Position numbers and translations under genes: made by a program. Source: Reticulitermes speratus (taxonomy: Eukaryota > Arthropoda > Insecta > Blattodea > Rhinotermitidae). From it: DNA of 64,000 nucleotides. The notes beneath the pieces were generated by a model. It saw only the letters and a program-made list of their open reading frames with translations, made no database searches and had not been told where the DNA came from. Of the stretch, positions 12,186-23,635 are shown piece after piece. The first letter of the stretch is position 1. Every line of letters starts with the position of its first letter. The DNA lies in NCBI GenBank assembly GCA_021186555.1, contig JAJKFL010000005.1, positions 20,834,635 through 20,898,634 of the forward strand, in the 5' to 3' direction.

Positions 12186-12720
12186 TTGCCTGTTGTTTTG
12201 TACGGCTGTGTAACTGGGTCTCTCACATTGAGGGAGGAACATTGGCTGATGGCGTTCGAGAATAGGGTGCTGAGGAACATATTTGGGCCTAACAGGAACG
12301 ACGTAATAGGGGACTGGAGAAGACTAAATAACGCGGAGCTTTATGGGTTGCACTACTCGCCAAATATTATTCGGGTGATCAAATCAAGAAGAATAGATAG
12401 GCGGGGAATGTAGCACGTATGGGAGACATGAGAGGCAAATACAGGGTTTTGATGGGGAAACACGAGAGAAAGAGACTACTTAGAAAACCTAGGCATAAAT
12501 TAGAGGATAATATTAAAATGTATCTTCAAGACGTGGGACGAGAGGCATAAACTGAAGTGATCTGGCTCAGGATAGGGACAGGTGGCGGGCACTTGTGAAT
12601 GTGGTGATCAACCTTCAGTTTCGAAAAAATGCGGGGAATTACGGAAATTAACTAGTCAGGAAGGACTCACTGTTCCATTGAGTTATTTAGTTAGTAGTTA
12701 GTCAGTTAGTTAGTTAGTCT
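12186..12720 (+). pseudogene. 5'-truncated LINE: RT C-terminal part, 3' UTR, TTAG tail
   Basis: Translation from 12186 gives LPVVLYGCVTGSLTLREEH, then FENRVLRNIFGPNRNDV, then [10 protein letters not shown]. This is the C-terminal portion that follows the reverse transcriptase domain in a large arthropod non-LTR family. After a stop at 12411 the frame resumes by shift with YRVLMGKHERKRLLRKPRHK and LEDNIKMYLQDVGRE. The 3' UTR ends in CACTGTTCCATTGAG followed by a TTAG-type tail (12683-12719). Endonuclease and catalytic reverse transcriptase parts are missing, so the copy is dead. It sits between the two arms of the hammerhead-bearing inverted repeat. Confidence 0.8.
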
Positions 12721-12842
12721 GTTCCAGCAGGTTTCGACCTAGAAGGTCATCATCAGTTACAGCCATTCTCTCATTTAGCATTCAGCCTTATGTTAATACA
12801 TAGGAGCTAACCAAATTTATAAACAGTTACTACTGAAATAAA
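12721..12842 (-). ncRNA. Hammerhead-like core in right arm of inverted repeat
   Basis: On the minus strand the sequence reads CTGATGA (rc 12750-12756), an extra T, GACCT (rc 12744-12748), loop TCT, AGGTC (rc 12736-12740), GAAA (rc 12732-12735). That is the conserved CUGANGA - stem II - GAAA core of a hammerhead ribozyme with a 5-bp stem II. The sequence after GAAA (CCTGCTGG) does not give the NUH cleavage triplet or stem I, so activity is doubtful. The outer part, 12788-12842, pairs with 11710-11764. Confidence 0.5.
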
Positions 12843-12856
12843 TATTTTGTAACTAT

Positions 12857-12897
12857 TTCGCCTGATAATGATCATCTAGGTCGAAACATGTAGCGAG
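12857..12897 (+). ncRNA. Decayed hammerhead-like motif
   Basis: TTCGC (12857-12861) can pair with GCGAG (12893-12897) as stem I. Between them lie CTGATAA (12862-12868, position 8 G changed to A), T, a weakened stem II ending AGGTC, and GAAACATGTA (12883-12892). Order and spacing match the better motifs at 23478 and 40143. The G8 change is expected to abolish cleavage. Confidence 0.45.
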
Positions 12898-13906
12898 CTA
12901 TTATATAAACAGACATTGTTTTTATAATACGAATAGTTGTGTTTGACTGAGTTGTAGTGATCGAAACTGCAGAGTTAGAGGAGGCTGATAGACACTTACC
13001 CGAAAGAGACAAAGGAAAGTAAAGTACAGTTTCTACTGAAATTACAGTTACGAGTGCCATTACTAAGCGTGTCTCAGACATTGTTCTGTAATTACGAAGT
13101 CATTCAGCGTAATGATGACGAAAATTTCTAAAAGGCCAGCAGCCACTTGTTTATACAAATGCTCAGAAATGTAAGTAGGCGAGTACAAATGGACACCGCA
13201 CTTGACGCCTGTACAGCATAACGGCACAGGGGATATAGAGGCTGGAATTTGAAGGTGTCCACTCATAACCCCCTAGTGGCGATATAAGAATTTGTGGCTT
13301 TATACTTTCTTTCCTCCATACTTCATCGCGGCATGCTGATAAATTAGGTTAAGGAACAAGGTTACCTTCGCTTGAACGGTACTTTGCATTTCCCTTAGTG
13401 AATTTCAACGACACGTTCTTAAATGCAGACGTTACATACCATCGTACGAAAGGATGATTACAAGTGACAACTTTGAAATAATGTAACAGAACCGGTGACT
13501 CTGTAGAGCAGTGTTCTTCTTGAGAGCTAACGGACACTCAGCTGCTTAAGAAATTGAGCGCTTTTAATGGAAACTGATGTTTCATTACTATGTTCACAAA
13601 AAAGAGCCACTGAACCCCGTCCTGATCCACTGGATTTAAATCCACACCCTCATACCCTGCTGATTTTAAAATTCATCTTTATATGAGATTATAATATTGA
13701 AGTCTTTTCCCTTGAGGTCTCCCGACTAAACTTTCCTGTGCATTTCTAATACTGCCAGGACATGCTACATGTTTTCCCAACCTCTCTTTCTTGGATTGAA
13801 TCAGATTAACAACATCATCACAAGTGCTTGAATTATGAAGGTTTGCTATTATGTAAGTATGCTCAGCCGACTGTTATGTCGACATATTCTCCGTTATCAC
13901 CCTTTT
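12898..13906. other. No gene recognised
   Basis: Overlapping minus-strand frames of 60-70 codons (12872-13537) show no domain. No repeat match was seen. Confidence 0.4.
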
Positions 13907-14475
13907 CTTTCTAGACGAATGAAATGGGTAGGGCGTCTGGCACATGTGGATGAGAAGTGAAATGAGTACAAAGTTTTCGTGGGGTAACCTGGAGGTAGAA
14001 ATCATTTGGAAAACCTAGGCACATTTTTTTTTATGGCTCGACAGCCCTATATGGGCCTGGGCCTCCTCGTTTCGTCGAGGCTTCACGATCACACTTTTTA
14101 GACCCACCACAGTCGGTAGGACTCCTATGGATGAGGGACCAGCCCGTCGCAGAGACCTCTACCTGACATCACACAACACTCACAACAGACAGACATCCAT
14201 GCCCCGGTGGGATTCGAACCCACGATCCTAGTAAGCAAGCGGCCGAAGACCCACGCCTTAGACCGCACGGCCACTGGGTCGGCGAACCTAGGCACATATG
14301 GAAGAATAATATTAAACTGGACCTTAAAAAATAGGCTGGGATGCATGGACTGGATTCATCTGGCCCGGGATGGGGCGAGTAGCAGGATATGAATACGGTA
14401 CTAATTCTTCTCTTTCCTAAAATGACCGCTCATTCGTAGTTTTACAAGAAGGATTCTGCTCCATGGATTTAATAA
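13907..14475 (+). pseudogene. Decayed LINE 3' end split by a SINE
   Basis: The left part reads SRRMKWVGRLAHVDE, then YKVFVG, then GGRNHLENLGT. After the SINE at 14025-14284 the reading continues with YGRIILNWTLKNRLGCMDWI and HLARD, matching the [11 protein letters not shown]...WINMAQD region of the 55.7-kb copy. The 3' UTR end (GAAGGATTCTGCTCCATGGA) is at 14450-14469, but the TTAG tail is gone. In-frame stops show the copy was already dead or decayed in parallel. Confidence 0.7.
14025..14284 (-). mobile_element. tRNA-Leu-like SINE, family A (copy A2), nested in LINE
   Basis: The SINE has the head at its right end (B box rc GGGATTCGAACCC near 14208) and a T run at the left. The perfect 13-bp duplication AACCTAGGCACAT lies at 14012-14024 and 14285-14297. 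Because the duplicated bases are LINE coding sequence, the SINE inserted after the LINE fragment was in place. Confidence 0.92.
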
Positions 14476-14579
14476 TCCGTTTCTTAATACCTGCAGTGTG
14501 TTTATTACCTAAGGTAAGAGATTCAGTTACACTATAACGCGAAACTTGATGCATTTATTCGTATAATCCAATATTGAGG

Positions 14580-14825
14580 GCGATCCCGGTGGACTCGAGG
14601 TCTAAGGCGTGGGTGTGAGGCCGCTCGATTGCTGGGATTGCTGTTTCGAATCCCGCCGGAGGCATGGATGTGTGTTGTGTGTTGTGTATTGCCAGGTAGA
14701 GGTCTCTGCGACTTGCCGATCACTCGTCCAAAGGAGTCCTACCGAGTATAGTGTGTCTGAGTGTGGTCTCAGAACCTCAACAATGAGGAGGCCTAGGACC
14801 ACTAGGACTGTCGAATCATAAAAAG
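14580..14825 (+). mobile_element. tRNA-Leu-like SINE, family A (copy A3)
   Basis: Head with GGTCTAAGGCGTGGG and B box TTTCGAATCCC (about 14644-14654). The body is GCCAGGTAGAGGTCTCTGCG and the end GTCGAATCATAAAAAG. Flanks ATATTGAGG (14571-14579) and ATATTTTGAGG (14826-14836) are a likely duplication that has since gained or lost two bases. This copy is more diverged than A2 or A8. Confidence 0.8.
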
Positions 14826-14836
14826 ATATTTTGAGG

Positions 14837-16059
14837 ACGTTACATGATAACATGAAAGATATGCGAGGGAGTTTCGTGAGTTTAGTCTTTTTTTGTCGTC
14901 TTTAAGAGTTTAATTCAGATAAATTCTTGGGCATTCAGAATTCCAATTTTACTACCATTTGGTTCATGACATGAATTTAATTTTATTCGATACATATTTA
15001 TGTTTTCGGTCATACTGATTTCCGCAAACCGAAAGTGTCATTTTGTGCGGAGCATAGTTTGAGAGTCACTGTTTTATAAGAATAAAAGAGCAGATAAAGG
15101 GGGGGGGGGTTCCTCGATGCTTGGGATTAAGCCGGTTCTCACCCTAGGTTGCTGGAAGTTTTTGTCTTGCTAAGAAGAAAACAAAATTATGTGTTCCATA
15201 CTTGCATAATGCTGATACCCCGTGGCATTTTTTCGTATAGACATAAGACTTTCATTTACTTTCACGGTGTAATAGGTTAGTAAATAAGTCCGTATTTTGT
15301 AAATTTAGTTTTGTATACTTTGAAACATGAATTGTGATTCAAATTACGGTGACTCGAACATCCGCATCACAAGCCCCTTCCGGTAACACTAATTTGAAGA
15401 TGCTTTGCATTTGAAATTACGCTTTAATCATTCTCATTTCTCATTGAGTCAGATATTAATATCTTGAATGACTGCTGTTTACATGACAGGTTTGATGTAT
15501 CTCGCCACCCGATATATGACCTACAAATAGGACTATATATGTTTGTAAGTCTGCCAAAGGCAGGGGAGGGACTTTCAATTTTATGGAGATACACTGCACA
15601 CCTGCAGCACTATATGGTCACAAACATGCATTACAATTTAACCCTTCGTAGATTTAAATTAATCCTGGGCAGAAATACTTAAACGGTTAGTATCTACCTC
15701 ACAGAATATATATGCTTGTTTATTACAAGAACTAAGCGGCCAGTTCTGTTTATGTAAATAATCGCTGTTTACTCTGGGAATATTACGGAGGCCAGTAACA
15801 CACTCTGTAGGCAAAGTGAACTGATATTTTGCTTTCAAGTAGCTTGTACTTATAGTAACTACTCTGCCTTACAGGTTTAAATGCGTTAATACAGGACGAG
15901 GATGTAGGTAAGACTACTCAAGCGCTTAAATTTGGAACGCGGTTTTGAAAAATGTTAATAGCATTTTGAAGGAATAACATTGAATGAGCAGGCGTAGTCT
16001 ACCGATAAGTAAATCTGTGTACGTTGTAGTGCCTTGGGTGAGTGTGTTACTGTCTTTGA
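14837..16059. other. No gene recognised
   Basis: A ten-base G run lies at about 15100. No exon or repeat match was seen. Confidence 0.4.
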
Positions 16060-16673
16060 CGGCATATGATGTCTGTCTTGAGATTCAGGCAGTCGATCAG
16101 GTCTTCAACAATATCGCCGCTTTTTTGTGTAGTCTGAATTTTCGTTATCTTATTCCAACCAGCCGCCAATGCATGAAGAATTTACCCCACATCTTCACTG
16201 GTGTCTTCCTTTAGGATCTCTTTCAGTATTGTCCTCTTAACAATGCTAAATTTTTGCCAATATTTCCTTCCCGTCAGATTTCTGACTAAGTATTTTTCAC
16301 ATTTTTTATCTTCCGTTAAACGACAGATCTCAGCCTTGATTTTATCTCCGAAAAACTACTTGGTGAAGAACACTGATTATAATATTACTAAATATGTAAT
16401 TATCCAAGTCATTCTGGTACTTCCTGTCTATTTAGGATCAGATATTCCCGTCAACGCTGTTTTCAAACTAGTCTTAGCAACGTAAGAATTCAACAGATCT
16501 GTTTGGCTGAGAGAATGGATTAAATCAAAATTATTCCGCACAAAATTTCTGTTAGATTTTTCTTCCTCTCTGGAATGCATAGCGGTCGGCAACACTTTGG
16601 CCGCTTTGTCCCTGGGATAAGATAGAATTTCCAGTGACCATTGGATGGAAGGATGGATGTTAGCCACAACCAT
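16060..16673 (-). pseudogene. Decayed coding-like stretch, family unknown
   Basis: On the minus strand one frame (about 16370 down to 16060) reads FFGDKIKAEICRLTEDKKCE and KYLVRNLTGRKYWQKFSIVK, then RTILKEILKEDTSEDV, a stop, ILHALAAGWNKITKIQT, then GDIVEDLIDCLNLKTDII. It is Lys/Glu-rich, amphipathic and far longer than chance between scattered stops. An 81-codon frame at 16428-16673, with SREEEKSNRNFVRNNFDLIH, precedes it. I do not recognise the family. A decayed gene or transposon ORF is possible; chance is the alternative. Confidence 0.25.
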
Positions 16674-18529
16674 ATTGGACGTAGCTTGCAGGGCAGGTGC
16701 TGCTGCTACTGGAATCGACTGTCGCTTGTCCAGTCCATAGCCTCTCGCTCATTGCGTGAGTTTCAAGTACAACCGCATTAATTGCAAGCATGTAATTAAA
16801 TGTTTACAACCTTGTGTACGTTTTATAGTTCTGGTCTATATTCGGTTACTTCACGCGCTCCATAACATTTCGAAGACGTTTCCTATCATACGACATCCGG
16901 ATTTTTATGTTATATGTTATTCTAATATGCTGCATGTTCTTGTAAATGGCACTGACTAGTGTGCTATAAAATCTCAGTTTATGGATGTTTTTTCACTGGT
17001 TGTTAGCCAACTAATTTTTGGGGCTCTTTTCTTTAGACAGTTCTGCAGTATCTTACCCATTACAAAGTTACAGCCGCTAAGCTCTGGAATACAGTCGAAG
17101 AGACTAGAAGCTTTAAGCAAAGAGGAAACACATAATAGCGACGTTTAATATTTATTTTAAAATTCGTCCATGCAAATGCACCTTAAAATTTGACAGTAAT
17201 CAATTTTAGAAGGTAATGTTGTTTTTTCTTGTAAGTGAACAGGAATAGCGCCATTAATATTTTCATGTGTATAAACTAACTGAAAGATTATTTGATCGTA
17301 AATCAAACCGATTGCGAAGCTGTCTTGTAGTATTTTATATTTTAATGTAGCACATCTGTTGAATCGCTGTTTTTCTCTGTTTTCTCTATGTCGGTTCATT
17401 ATTGATGAAGCTCCAAAGAAAACACGAATTTGAGCACGATTTTATTTGGATGGTCTCCAGAATGCAAGAAGGGAATTTGAACGTCACGGGAAAGGTTTCA
17501 CGGCAACCAGCAGATATTTTTTCACAGACGTAGTTCCGTGTTACGTTTCTTTACCGCGTAAGCCACACAAGAACCCGCAGAAAAGAGCGCAAGATTAAGC
17601 TTTTCATATTTTGAACCCTTAATTTTATTAGATTAAGGAAACTAAATCAAGAATCGTAAGACAGGATTTGTAGTACTCATGGCAGTGAATATTAAAATTA
17701 GGGTCTTCTGTAATGTAACGCCATACAAAAGTTTTAGGAACAACTGTTACTTCAGTTTTTAGCGTCAAAGAAATTACTTGGAGAAATGAATGTGTTGGTC
17801 GAAATGTCTTGAGGGAATGTTCTAGTCCGACATAGCATAAATATACTTAGTGAAGGGAGGTCGACTACACTGAACTGGATTAACGGAGGAGAAATCAAGA
17901 GGTTTTTTGATAATAAAATGAATGCTTCCATAAAACAGGGCTCTTTGGGTCTAGGAGAGGAAGTGACAACTGACCCTGCGCCAAGAAATCATGGAGTTCG
18001 CCTGATCCATATTAAAATACATAATACGTTATAATTTTGTTTCAGAATGGGACATAGATTAAAAGTAAAAAATGTTTACAAAAAAAACCTTTGGTCTTTA
18101 AAATACAAATTGAGAGTTAACTGAAAAACTTCTCTAATAAGCTAAAAGCAGTTGACATGGAAACGGAAAGAGAATAAAATAATTTAACCGAAAATAGTGT
18201 GCTAAAGGGGTACATGTTGGAAAGGAGAAGTGATTTGATTAAAGTTCTTAAAATGAAAGATTCACGGACATGCCGCATTCATCTACAAGTTTTATCTCCA
18301 AAGCATCTTAAAAACTTATGATAAAATTTGGTATTTTAAATCAGGAATAGGTTCTAACTTCTTTTGATTCTTTTCGGTCCATCACAAATCATACTTTACA
18401 TGAATACCAGATCTAACTATATACAGCCTATGCACAACACATCATCCTGAGCAGAGAGAGGGTGTGTGTGTGGGTGAGAAAGAAGGGAGTCAATTGCCAC
18501 GATTCTTACGATGCAAATGATGAATGGTA
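16674..18529. other. No gene recognised
   Basis: A short GT run near 18460 is the only simple repeat. No coding signal. Confidence 0.4.
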
Positions 18530-18650
18530 GCGACAGGGGAAAACAGAAGAACTTGAAGGAAATGCTGTCCCAATGCCACTTTGTCCACCACAAATCTGGG
18601 ATAAACCCCGGGCCTCTGGGATGAGTTGCCGGCGATTAACCACATGAGTG
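18530..18650 (-). mobile_element. SINE, family F (decayed copy)
   Basis: The plus strand shows GGGGAAAACAGAAGAACTTG, then TGTCCCAATGCCACTTTGTC, then CACCACAAATC and CCCGGGCCTC. The same ordered blocks occur at 28634-28770, where the tRNA-type B box is intact. The head lies at the right, so the element is on the minus strand. Ends are approximate and no duplication was found. Confidence 0.5.
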
Positions 18651-18997
18651 ATCTAAAAGATTAATACGCGACAAAATATAGCTCTCATTAAAATGTACTG
18701 TTTTTGCCGGAAGCATTTTACAATGTTGAATACTTTTAACCCTGCAGATTGTTCAAAAAGTTGTTTATTAACAGGATAATGTATGTCGGTGCTGGTTGGA
18801 ATCTGCACTGCTGATTGATTACTTTAACAACAAACTGCATGAGAAATAATGAATAGCAAGGCAACCACAGTACAAAATTCAAAGCAACTTACGTCTACTA
18901 GCTTTCTGTCAGGAAAACGTGCGCCGCAGACGAAAAATGTCTAGGGCCCCCCCCCTCCAATTCACATAGACTAGTTTGGTTAGATTAACAAAACAGG
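18651..18997. other. No gene recognised
   Basis: A CTAGGGCCCCCCCCC block near 18940 resembles an end of the TIR element at 43341, but no partner end was found. Confidence 0.35.
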
Positions 18998-19061
18998 TGG
19001 TAGTGGTGGTGGCGGTAGTAGTATTAGTAGTAGTATTAGTAGTAGTAATAGTAGTAGTAAC
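18998..19061. repeat. Degenerate (GTA)n/(GTG)n trinucleotide repeat
   Basis: Imperfect trinucleotide run: GGTGGTAGTGGTGGTGGCGG followed by repeated GTAGTA and TTAGTAGTA units. No coding context. Confidence 0.85.
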
Positions 19062-20936
19062 TTTCTTGCTTTTTATCCATTTGTGGAGCTGTCTGGAATA
19101 TGTTACATTCTTACTACGACTGATTTCTTAAAAACGATTGTACGGATGATTGAGAGATTTAGAGAAACAAATTGCGAATTAAGGAACCATAATGATGAAA
19201 TACTAGGACATTTATTTCAGAGCGGACAGTTGCAAGAAATAATTCTAATGTAACTGACGTTATCAAAGATGCAAAAAGAATTTTATGCATAGCAAGTTTT
19301 AACATAAGCCTGTAGTGGTAAGTAGTCTTGTCTTTTAGCTTTTTGCCTGGGATTCTTGATTACAGAATGAAGCTTGAGTCGCGATCTGGTTGATTGAAAG
19401 TATAAGAGGTGGTGGTAATGGTAACGTAATTGCTGTTGTTAATAAAGAAAATTTTAGTGGGAGTCGTAACGACGTACGGCTATATTTAACTATTTGAAAA
19501 CTGACGCATATCTGCTTTGTATATGAAACTTAAGACCTTACCTCACAGAGAACACATTCCATCTACATTAGAAAGACCAATCAGTTAATGCTCTTTAGGG
19601 AAATAACCAGTATATTCTGCGAGAATTATACGAAACTCACAAGTAAGCTACTGACTGGAAGGCGAATCTCCTTAACTGCTTAAGACCCTGAGACGAACCT
19701 GAATTACGTATAAATAAAGATATATTTCGTACCGCGCACTAAACACACTATGTCTAAAAATCAGTCAGTTAATGCTATGTAGGGAAGTGATTACTGTTTA
19801 TTCTGAGATCCGTATGAAACATAAGCGCACTTTGTGGGCAAAATGCAGAATTGTTGAATGTTGAACCTGGACCTTAAGGACGAATTTTACAGCATGCGGT
19901 ACATATGTTTACCACATGGTTTTAAATGGTTTAGCAATCACTTTGTGTATGTCTGCGCGAATTGTAAGTTTCACTTTGTACATAGAATGTAAACATTGGT
20001 ACAACACAATTATTAAATGAGCTGCAACACTTGCGTCTGGAGTGACGAAATAATCGTATAATTTGAAATATCGCAGGCGGTCTCCAGCACTTTCTTTTAC
20101 TAGGGAGCGCGACCTCCAATTCTTAGATAATAACGCTAAATCGTATTTTGCTTTTGCCAAACTAAAATACTATTATACGTTCTTACTGGCCTCCTTATAA
20201 TTCTTTTGAAGAAGGGTGAACATGCCGGATATTTTAGTGACCTAAAGCATATTTTATACGCGACAATTAAAAGTTGACTTCCGTTCACGTAAACGTCTGT
20301 TTGGCTTTGAAAGTGCCGGCAGGCACTGCTGGGTTTTTGATGTCTCTGTGCCTTCCTTTACTTCAACCAGCAGAATGCTGTATATTCTACGGCAGAGCAA
20401 GCGGAGATATTAAACACGAACTGTGTCCTTTCCATCGAAAACGGCACTGTTGGAAACTCGAACCACTAGCAAGTGTGTAAAATTACGCAAAGTAAAAATT
20501 TATCCCTGTGTACGCTTTGAAGGTCTATGGGGGGAGGGGGGGGAGGAACAGTTACAGTTCAACATATTCATAACCAAGGCCATAATTGCAGGTGAGTGGC
20601 CAGCTTCACGCTTCCGTCGATTTAGGTCCCGGAGAAAGAGCCGCCGTTAACCGTTGAATAGAGAGCTATGCGAGTTCCAGATCTGATCTGGAAGCACAGC
20701 AGAAGAGAAAAATCCCTTGTCCCTGTCGGGAATCGAGCCACGATTTTTCGACCGAATGAGCTAATTCCATTGTGATGATACCGATATGTGACAGGAACTA
20801 GGAATTCTGGAAGAAAACTGGAGGGAACTTTAGGATTTATTCGTTTATTTAACGATGCATTTTCATTTCATGTAGAGTCCAGTAATAAAATGCAATAAAA
20901 TCTTAGTGCTAAAATTTTAAACTGGGGCTTGCTGCA
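19062..20936. other. No gene recognised
   Basis: A GTCGGGAATCGAGCCACG block at about 20728-20745 looks like the reverse complement of a worn tRNA B box. The paired minus-strand frames at 19909-20160 have no domain. Confidence 0.35.
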
Positions 20937-21110
20937 TATGAAGGAGCAGAACTAACAATTAAACGGTGAAGAAGAGAAGAAAGAAAAGTAAAGAAGTGAA
21001 AGGAACACTGAAGGAGAGAAAAGGGAACATTGAAATAAAGAAAAGTTAGAAATAATTGAATAAATAACCCAAACAATAAAGAGAAAAAGAAAGTAAGAAA
21101 GGTAAACATA
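20937..21110. repeat. Purine-rich (A/G) tract
   Basis: About 170 bases consist mostly of GAA, GAAAG and AAAG words on the plus strand, with few pyrimidines. The minus-strand frame of Phe/Leu/Ser codons here follows from composition and is not a gene. Confidence 0.7.
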
Positions 21111-22305
21111 ACCATAAAGATAACATGTTAGAAATAAAGAAAACAGAAAATTGCGTGATATACAGGTGTAAACTATTCATAACACTAGTGTTCTCGATAT
21201 ATGCTTCTGCGTTAAACATCGGATAAAAATACCACTATGAGAGTGTTCACTCTCTAGCGTAACTTTGATTTATTGCACTTTCCCCGTAAGCAACACGCCT
21301 GTTAATGCGTATAAACAAGCTTGATTGACGGCATGTAGTGAGAACTGCCTCGATGCAAAGGTGTGGCTCAACCTGAGAGAAGTGGTTTCCACGGTAAGAC
21401 CAAGACATAGATAGAAGTGTGTTACATTAACTAAACAGTTTCTGCGGTAATAGAACCGCTGATGCCAAGGCGACCCGTGTACATTATCGTCTTCGAGATT
21501 CCTCTGCCTCTCTCTTCCGCTAGGTGAGTAAATATTTTTTCTTCCTCACTTTCTGCAGTTGTTTTCAAAGGCGTTGGACTTGGAATGAACTGATCAACGA
21601 AATACGGAGCCTTGCTACAGACCGAATATTATATAGTTCCATGATTAGAGCCGGCCAAGTCTCAAATTAAACCACAGTGCTAAGAATGTATTATCAGGGG
21701 CAACGGAAGATATAAAATCCAAATTCTGATGCGACTGATTGCCCGAAAAGATCTTAACCTATTCATTCGCCGTGAAACTGTCAAATATTGACAACTATCT
21801 TTAGATTAGAATCCTGTGAGTTAGTGCGCTTGCAGTCCTGTTGTTGATAACGGACGTTTCGGAGGAATCTAGAGACTCCATTATCAAACCTGAGAAGATG
21901 TGTCATAATCCAGACGATTACACTCAACCTTTACCGCCGTGAACACCTCAAATGTTGCACAAGGAAACCATCGTTTGCGTGTACCGAACAAAACCGTCTT
22001 AAGCAGCGTTTCTGAGTACTATGACGGGACAGATTCATGTAACGCTCTAGACCAACCAGGATTCAGCGGAGGGTTCCTTCGAGAAATATTGGAATAAAAA
22101 ATAACAAATTTTGGAAAATCGCGAAAAATTCAAAATATACCTCGTAGTATGGAGGAAATGTTTCTCTGTCAATTAGCAATAGACCTGCCGAAGTAATATC
22201 CGTGTTGTGGTATTTTGATACTAAAATAAATTAGATATATGAAGAGACGGGAAATGCGTCAGTTTTTTCCTTGCAATATAAGTTAATTTCATTATGTGTA
22301 TGCAT
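21111..22305. other. Mostly unannotated; one hammerhead-like remnant
   Basis: At 21853-21887 the minus strand reads TTGATAA, T, GGAG, an 11-base loop, CTCC, GAAACGTC. This is the hammerhead-like order with C3 and G8 substituted and no stem I. Nothing else was recognised. Confidence 0.4.
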
Positions 22306-22327
22306 ACACACACACACACACACACAT
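22306..22327. repeat. (CA)n microsatellite
   Basis: ATACACACACACACACACACA-type run, ending directly against the left end of the next element. Confidence 0.9.
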
Positions 22328-22328
22328 A

Positions 22329-22494
22329 CAGGAGTGCACAAGTCCCGAGTGCCGGGTCGCCTGAGGGACTAAATTTTGTAAGGTGGCGCCTAATATTTGT
22401 GAGTCCTTTGTATTTAACTTACTTCATGTCATCCATCTGGCGCCTAGAATTTTGAGGTGGCGTCTAGATTTTTTGGAAAATCTGCGCACCCCTG
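22329..22494. mobile_element. hAT-like MITE, about 166 bp
   Basis: The left end CAGGAGTGCACA (22329-22340) and the inverted right end CAGGGGTGCGCA (rc 22483-22494) match in 10 of 12 bases and fit the CAGNGGTG-type ends typical of hAT elements. The inside has no ORF and contains repeated GGTGGCG-CTAGA/TAATATTT blocks. An 8-bp duplication expected for hAT is not visible, perhaps because the left flank is a microsatellite. Confidence 0.5.
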
Positions 22495-23477
22495 TGTTTA
22501 TATATATCTAGCCTGTAAATATTTTCATAAGTGGGGTTCCTCAGAGAATTAAAAATTATTTTAGGGGTTCCTCCATGGGGAAAAGGTTGGGAAACACTAA
22601 TTTAGACCTCTTTACGGGACAAACTAGGTTGCATTTCATACAATTATTGGGAAATTGTGACAGTGTGTACATAGTTTTTCTTTGGAATTTCCATGAGATT
22701 AGGGGGTAGTGGCTTAAAGTATCCCACGACTACTTTTATAAAATTCTTATTTCCTCTTCATGAAATGTCTATTAAATAACGTAAGTTTATTAAAGTTTAA
22801 TGCAGTGAGATTGGGCAGTGTGGGAAACACTTGTTGGAACTTAGTGTTTGTTTTCTTCACTCCATCTGACTCGCTTATTTCACTCGATGTTCACTTAACA
22901 CGACTATAATTATAGAACCTGCTTCCAGTGGATTTACATTCCGATCCCTCTGCATCAATTTGATTCGTTATAACAGGTATGTAGTTGCTCAATGTAACAA
23001 ATTTCCTGGAAATTTACATTCACAAAGTGAACTTAAATTTACAGTAGATACAACGTAAACATTTGATACGAAAATACAACATTTAACGCTTTTTAAATAA
23101 CACCTTTGCCTGTTAGCCTTGAAATAACCGCTTGTTTGAATATACGTACTGTCTGCATTACAACGCCTGCCGTCAAGCACTTCTCTATAAAATAAAATGT
23201 GATCATAAAATGTTAACGTATAAAGAAAATTCCTTCCCAGCTACATATATAGTAATTTTACATACAGGTAAGGTAAATGTAAGCAGGTTGCAAGTGACCG
23301 CCTCTGTGCTCTGCTCAAGTACGGACACTCCGTCCTCTGCAACACTTGAATTAAATTTATGATAGACCATCGATTTCTTATTTTAGAGTTGTCCATTACG
23401 TGCATTTTTTAGATCACTGTATTCAACTTGTTGTACCAACTTGCCACTAGCAATTGGTTTTGAACCTGGCATGTTGT
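22495..23477. other. No gene recognised; possible hAT end
   Basis: GGTTGGGAAACACTA at about 22587-22601 resembles the TAGTGTTTCCCAACC end of other hAT-type elements, but the opposite end was not found. Confidence 0.35.
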
Positions 23478-23519
23478 GCTCCCTGAAGATGGTACGCCTG
23501 TACCGAAACATGTCGGAGC
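23478..23519 (+). ncRNA. Hammerhead ribozyme-like motif, small dimer-type
   Basis: All parts are in order. Stem I is GCTCC (23478-23482) with GGAGC (23515-23519). Core CTGAAGA is at 23483-23489, which satisfies CUGANGA. Stem II is GGTAC (23491-23495), loop GCCT, GTACC (23500-23504). GAAA is at 23505-23508, then CATGTC (23509-23514), giving a GUC cleavage triplet. The palindrome ACATGT would supply a stem III only between two molecules, as known for small hammerheads of Penelope-like elements. One oddity is a single extra T (23490) between the core and stem II. Whether it cleaves cannot be told by reading. Confidence 0.6.
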
Positions 23520-23635
23520 TACGTGTTTGACACTCATATGTAACTAATAATGTGCATTTAGTTGGTACAATAAATTAAATACATGGATTTCTCGTTCGCC
23601 TTTGCCTTAATATGCATAGTATACATTACAATGTG

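Noticed and set aside
20909..21115. Phe/Leu/Ser-rich minus-strand ORF as a membrane protein
   Set aside because: It lies wholly in a purine-rich tract and its composition follows from the DNA. The same holds for 36039-36221 and 59090-59348 on the plus strand.
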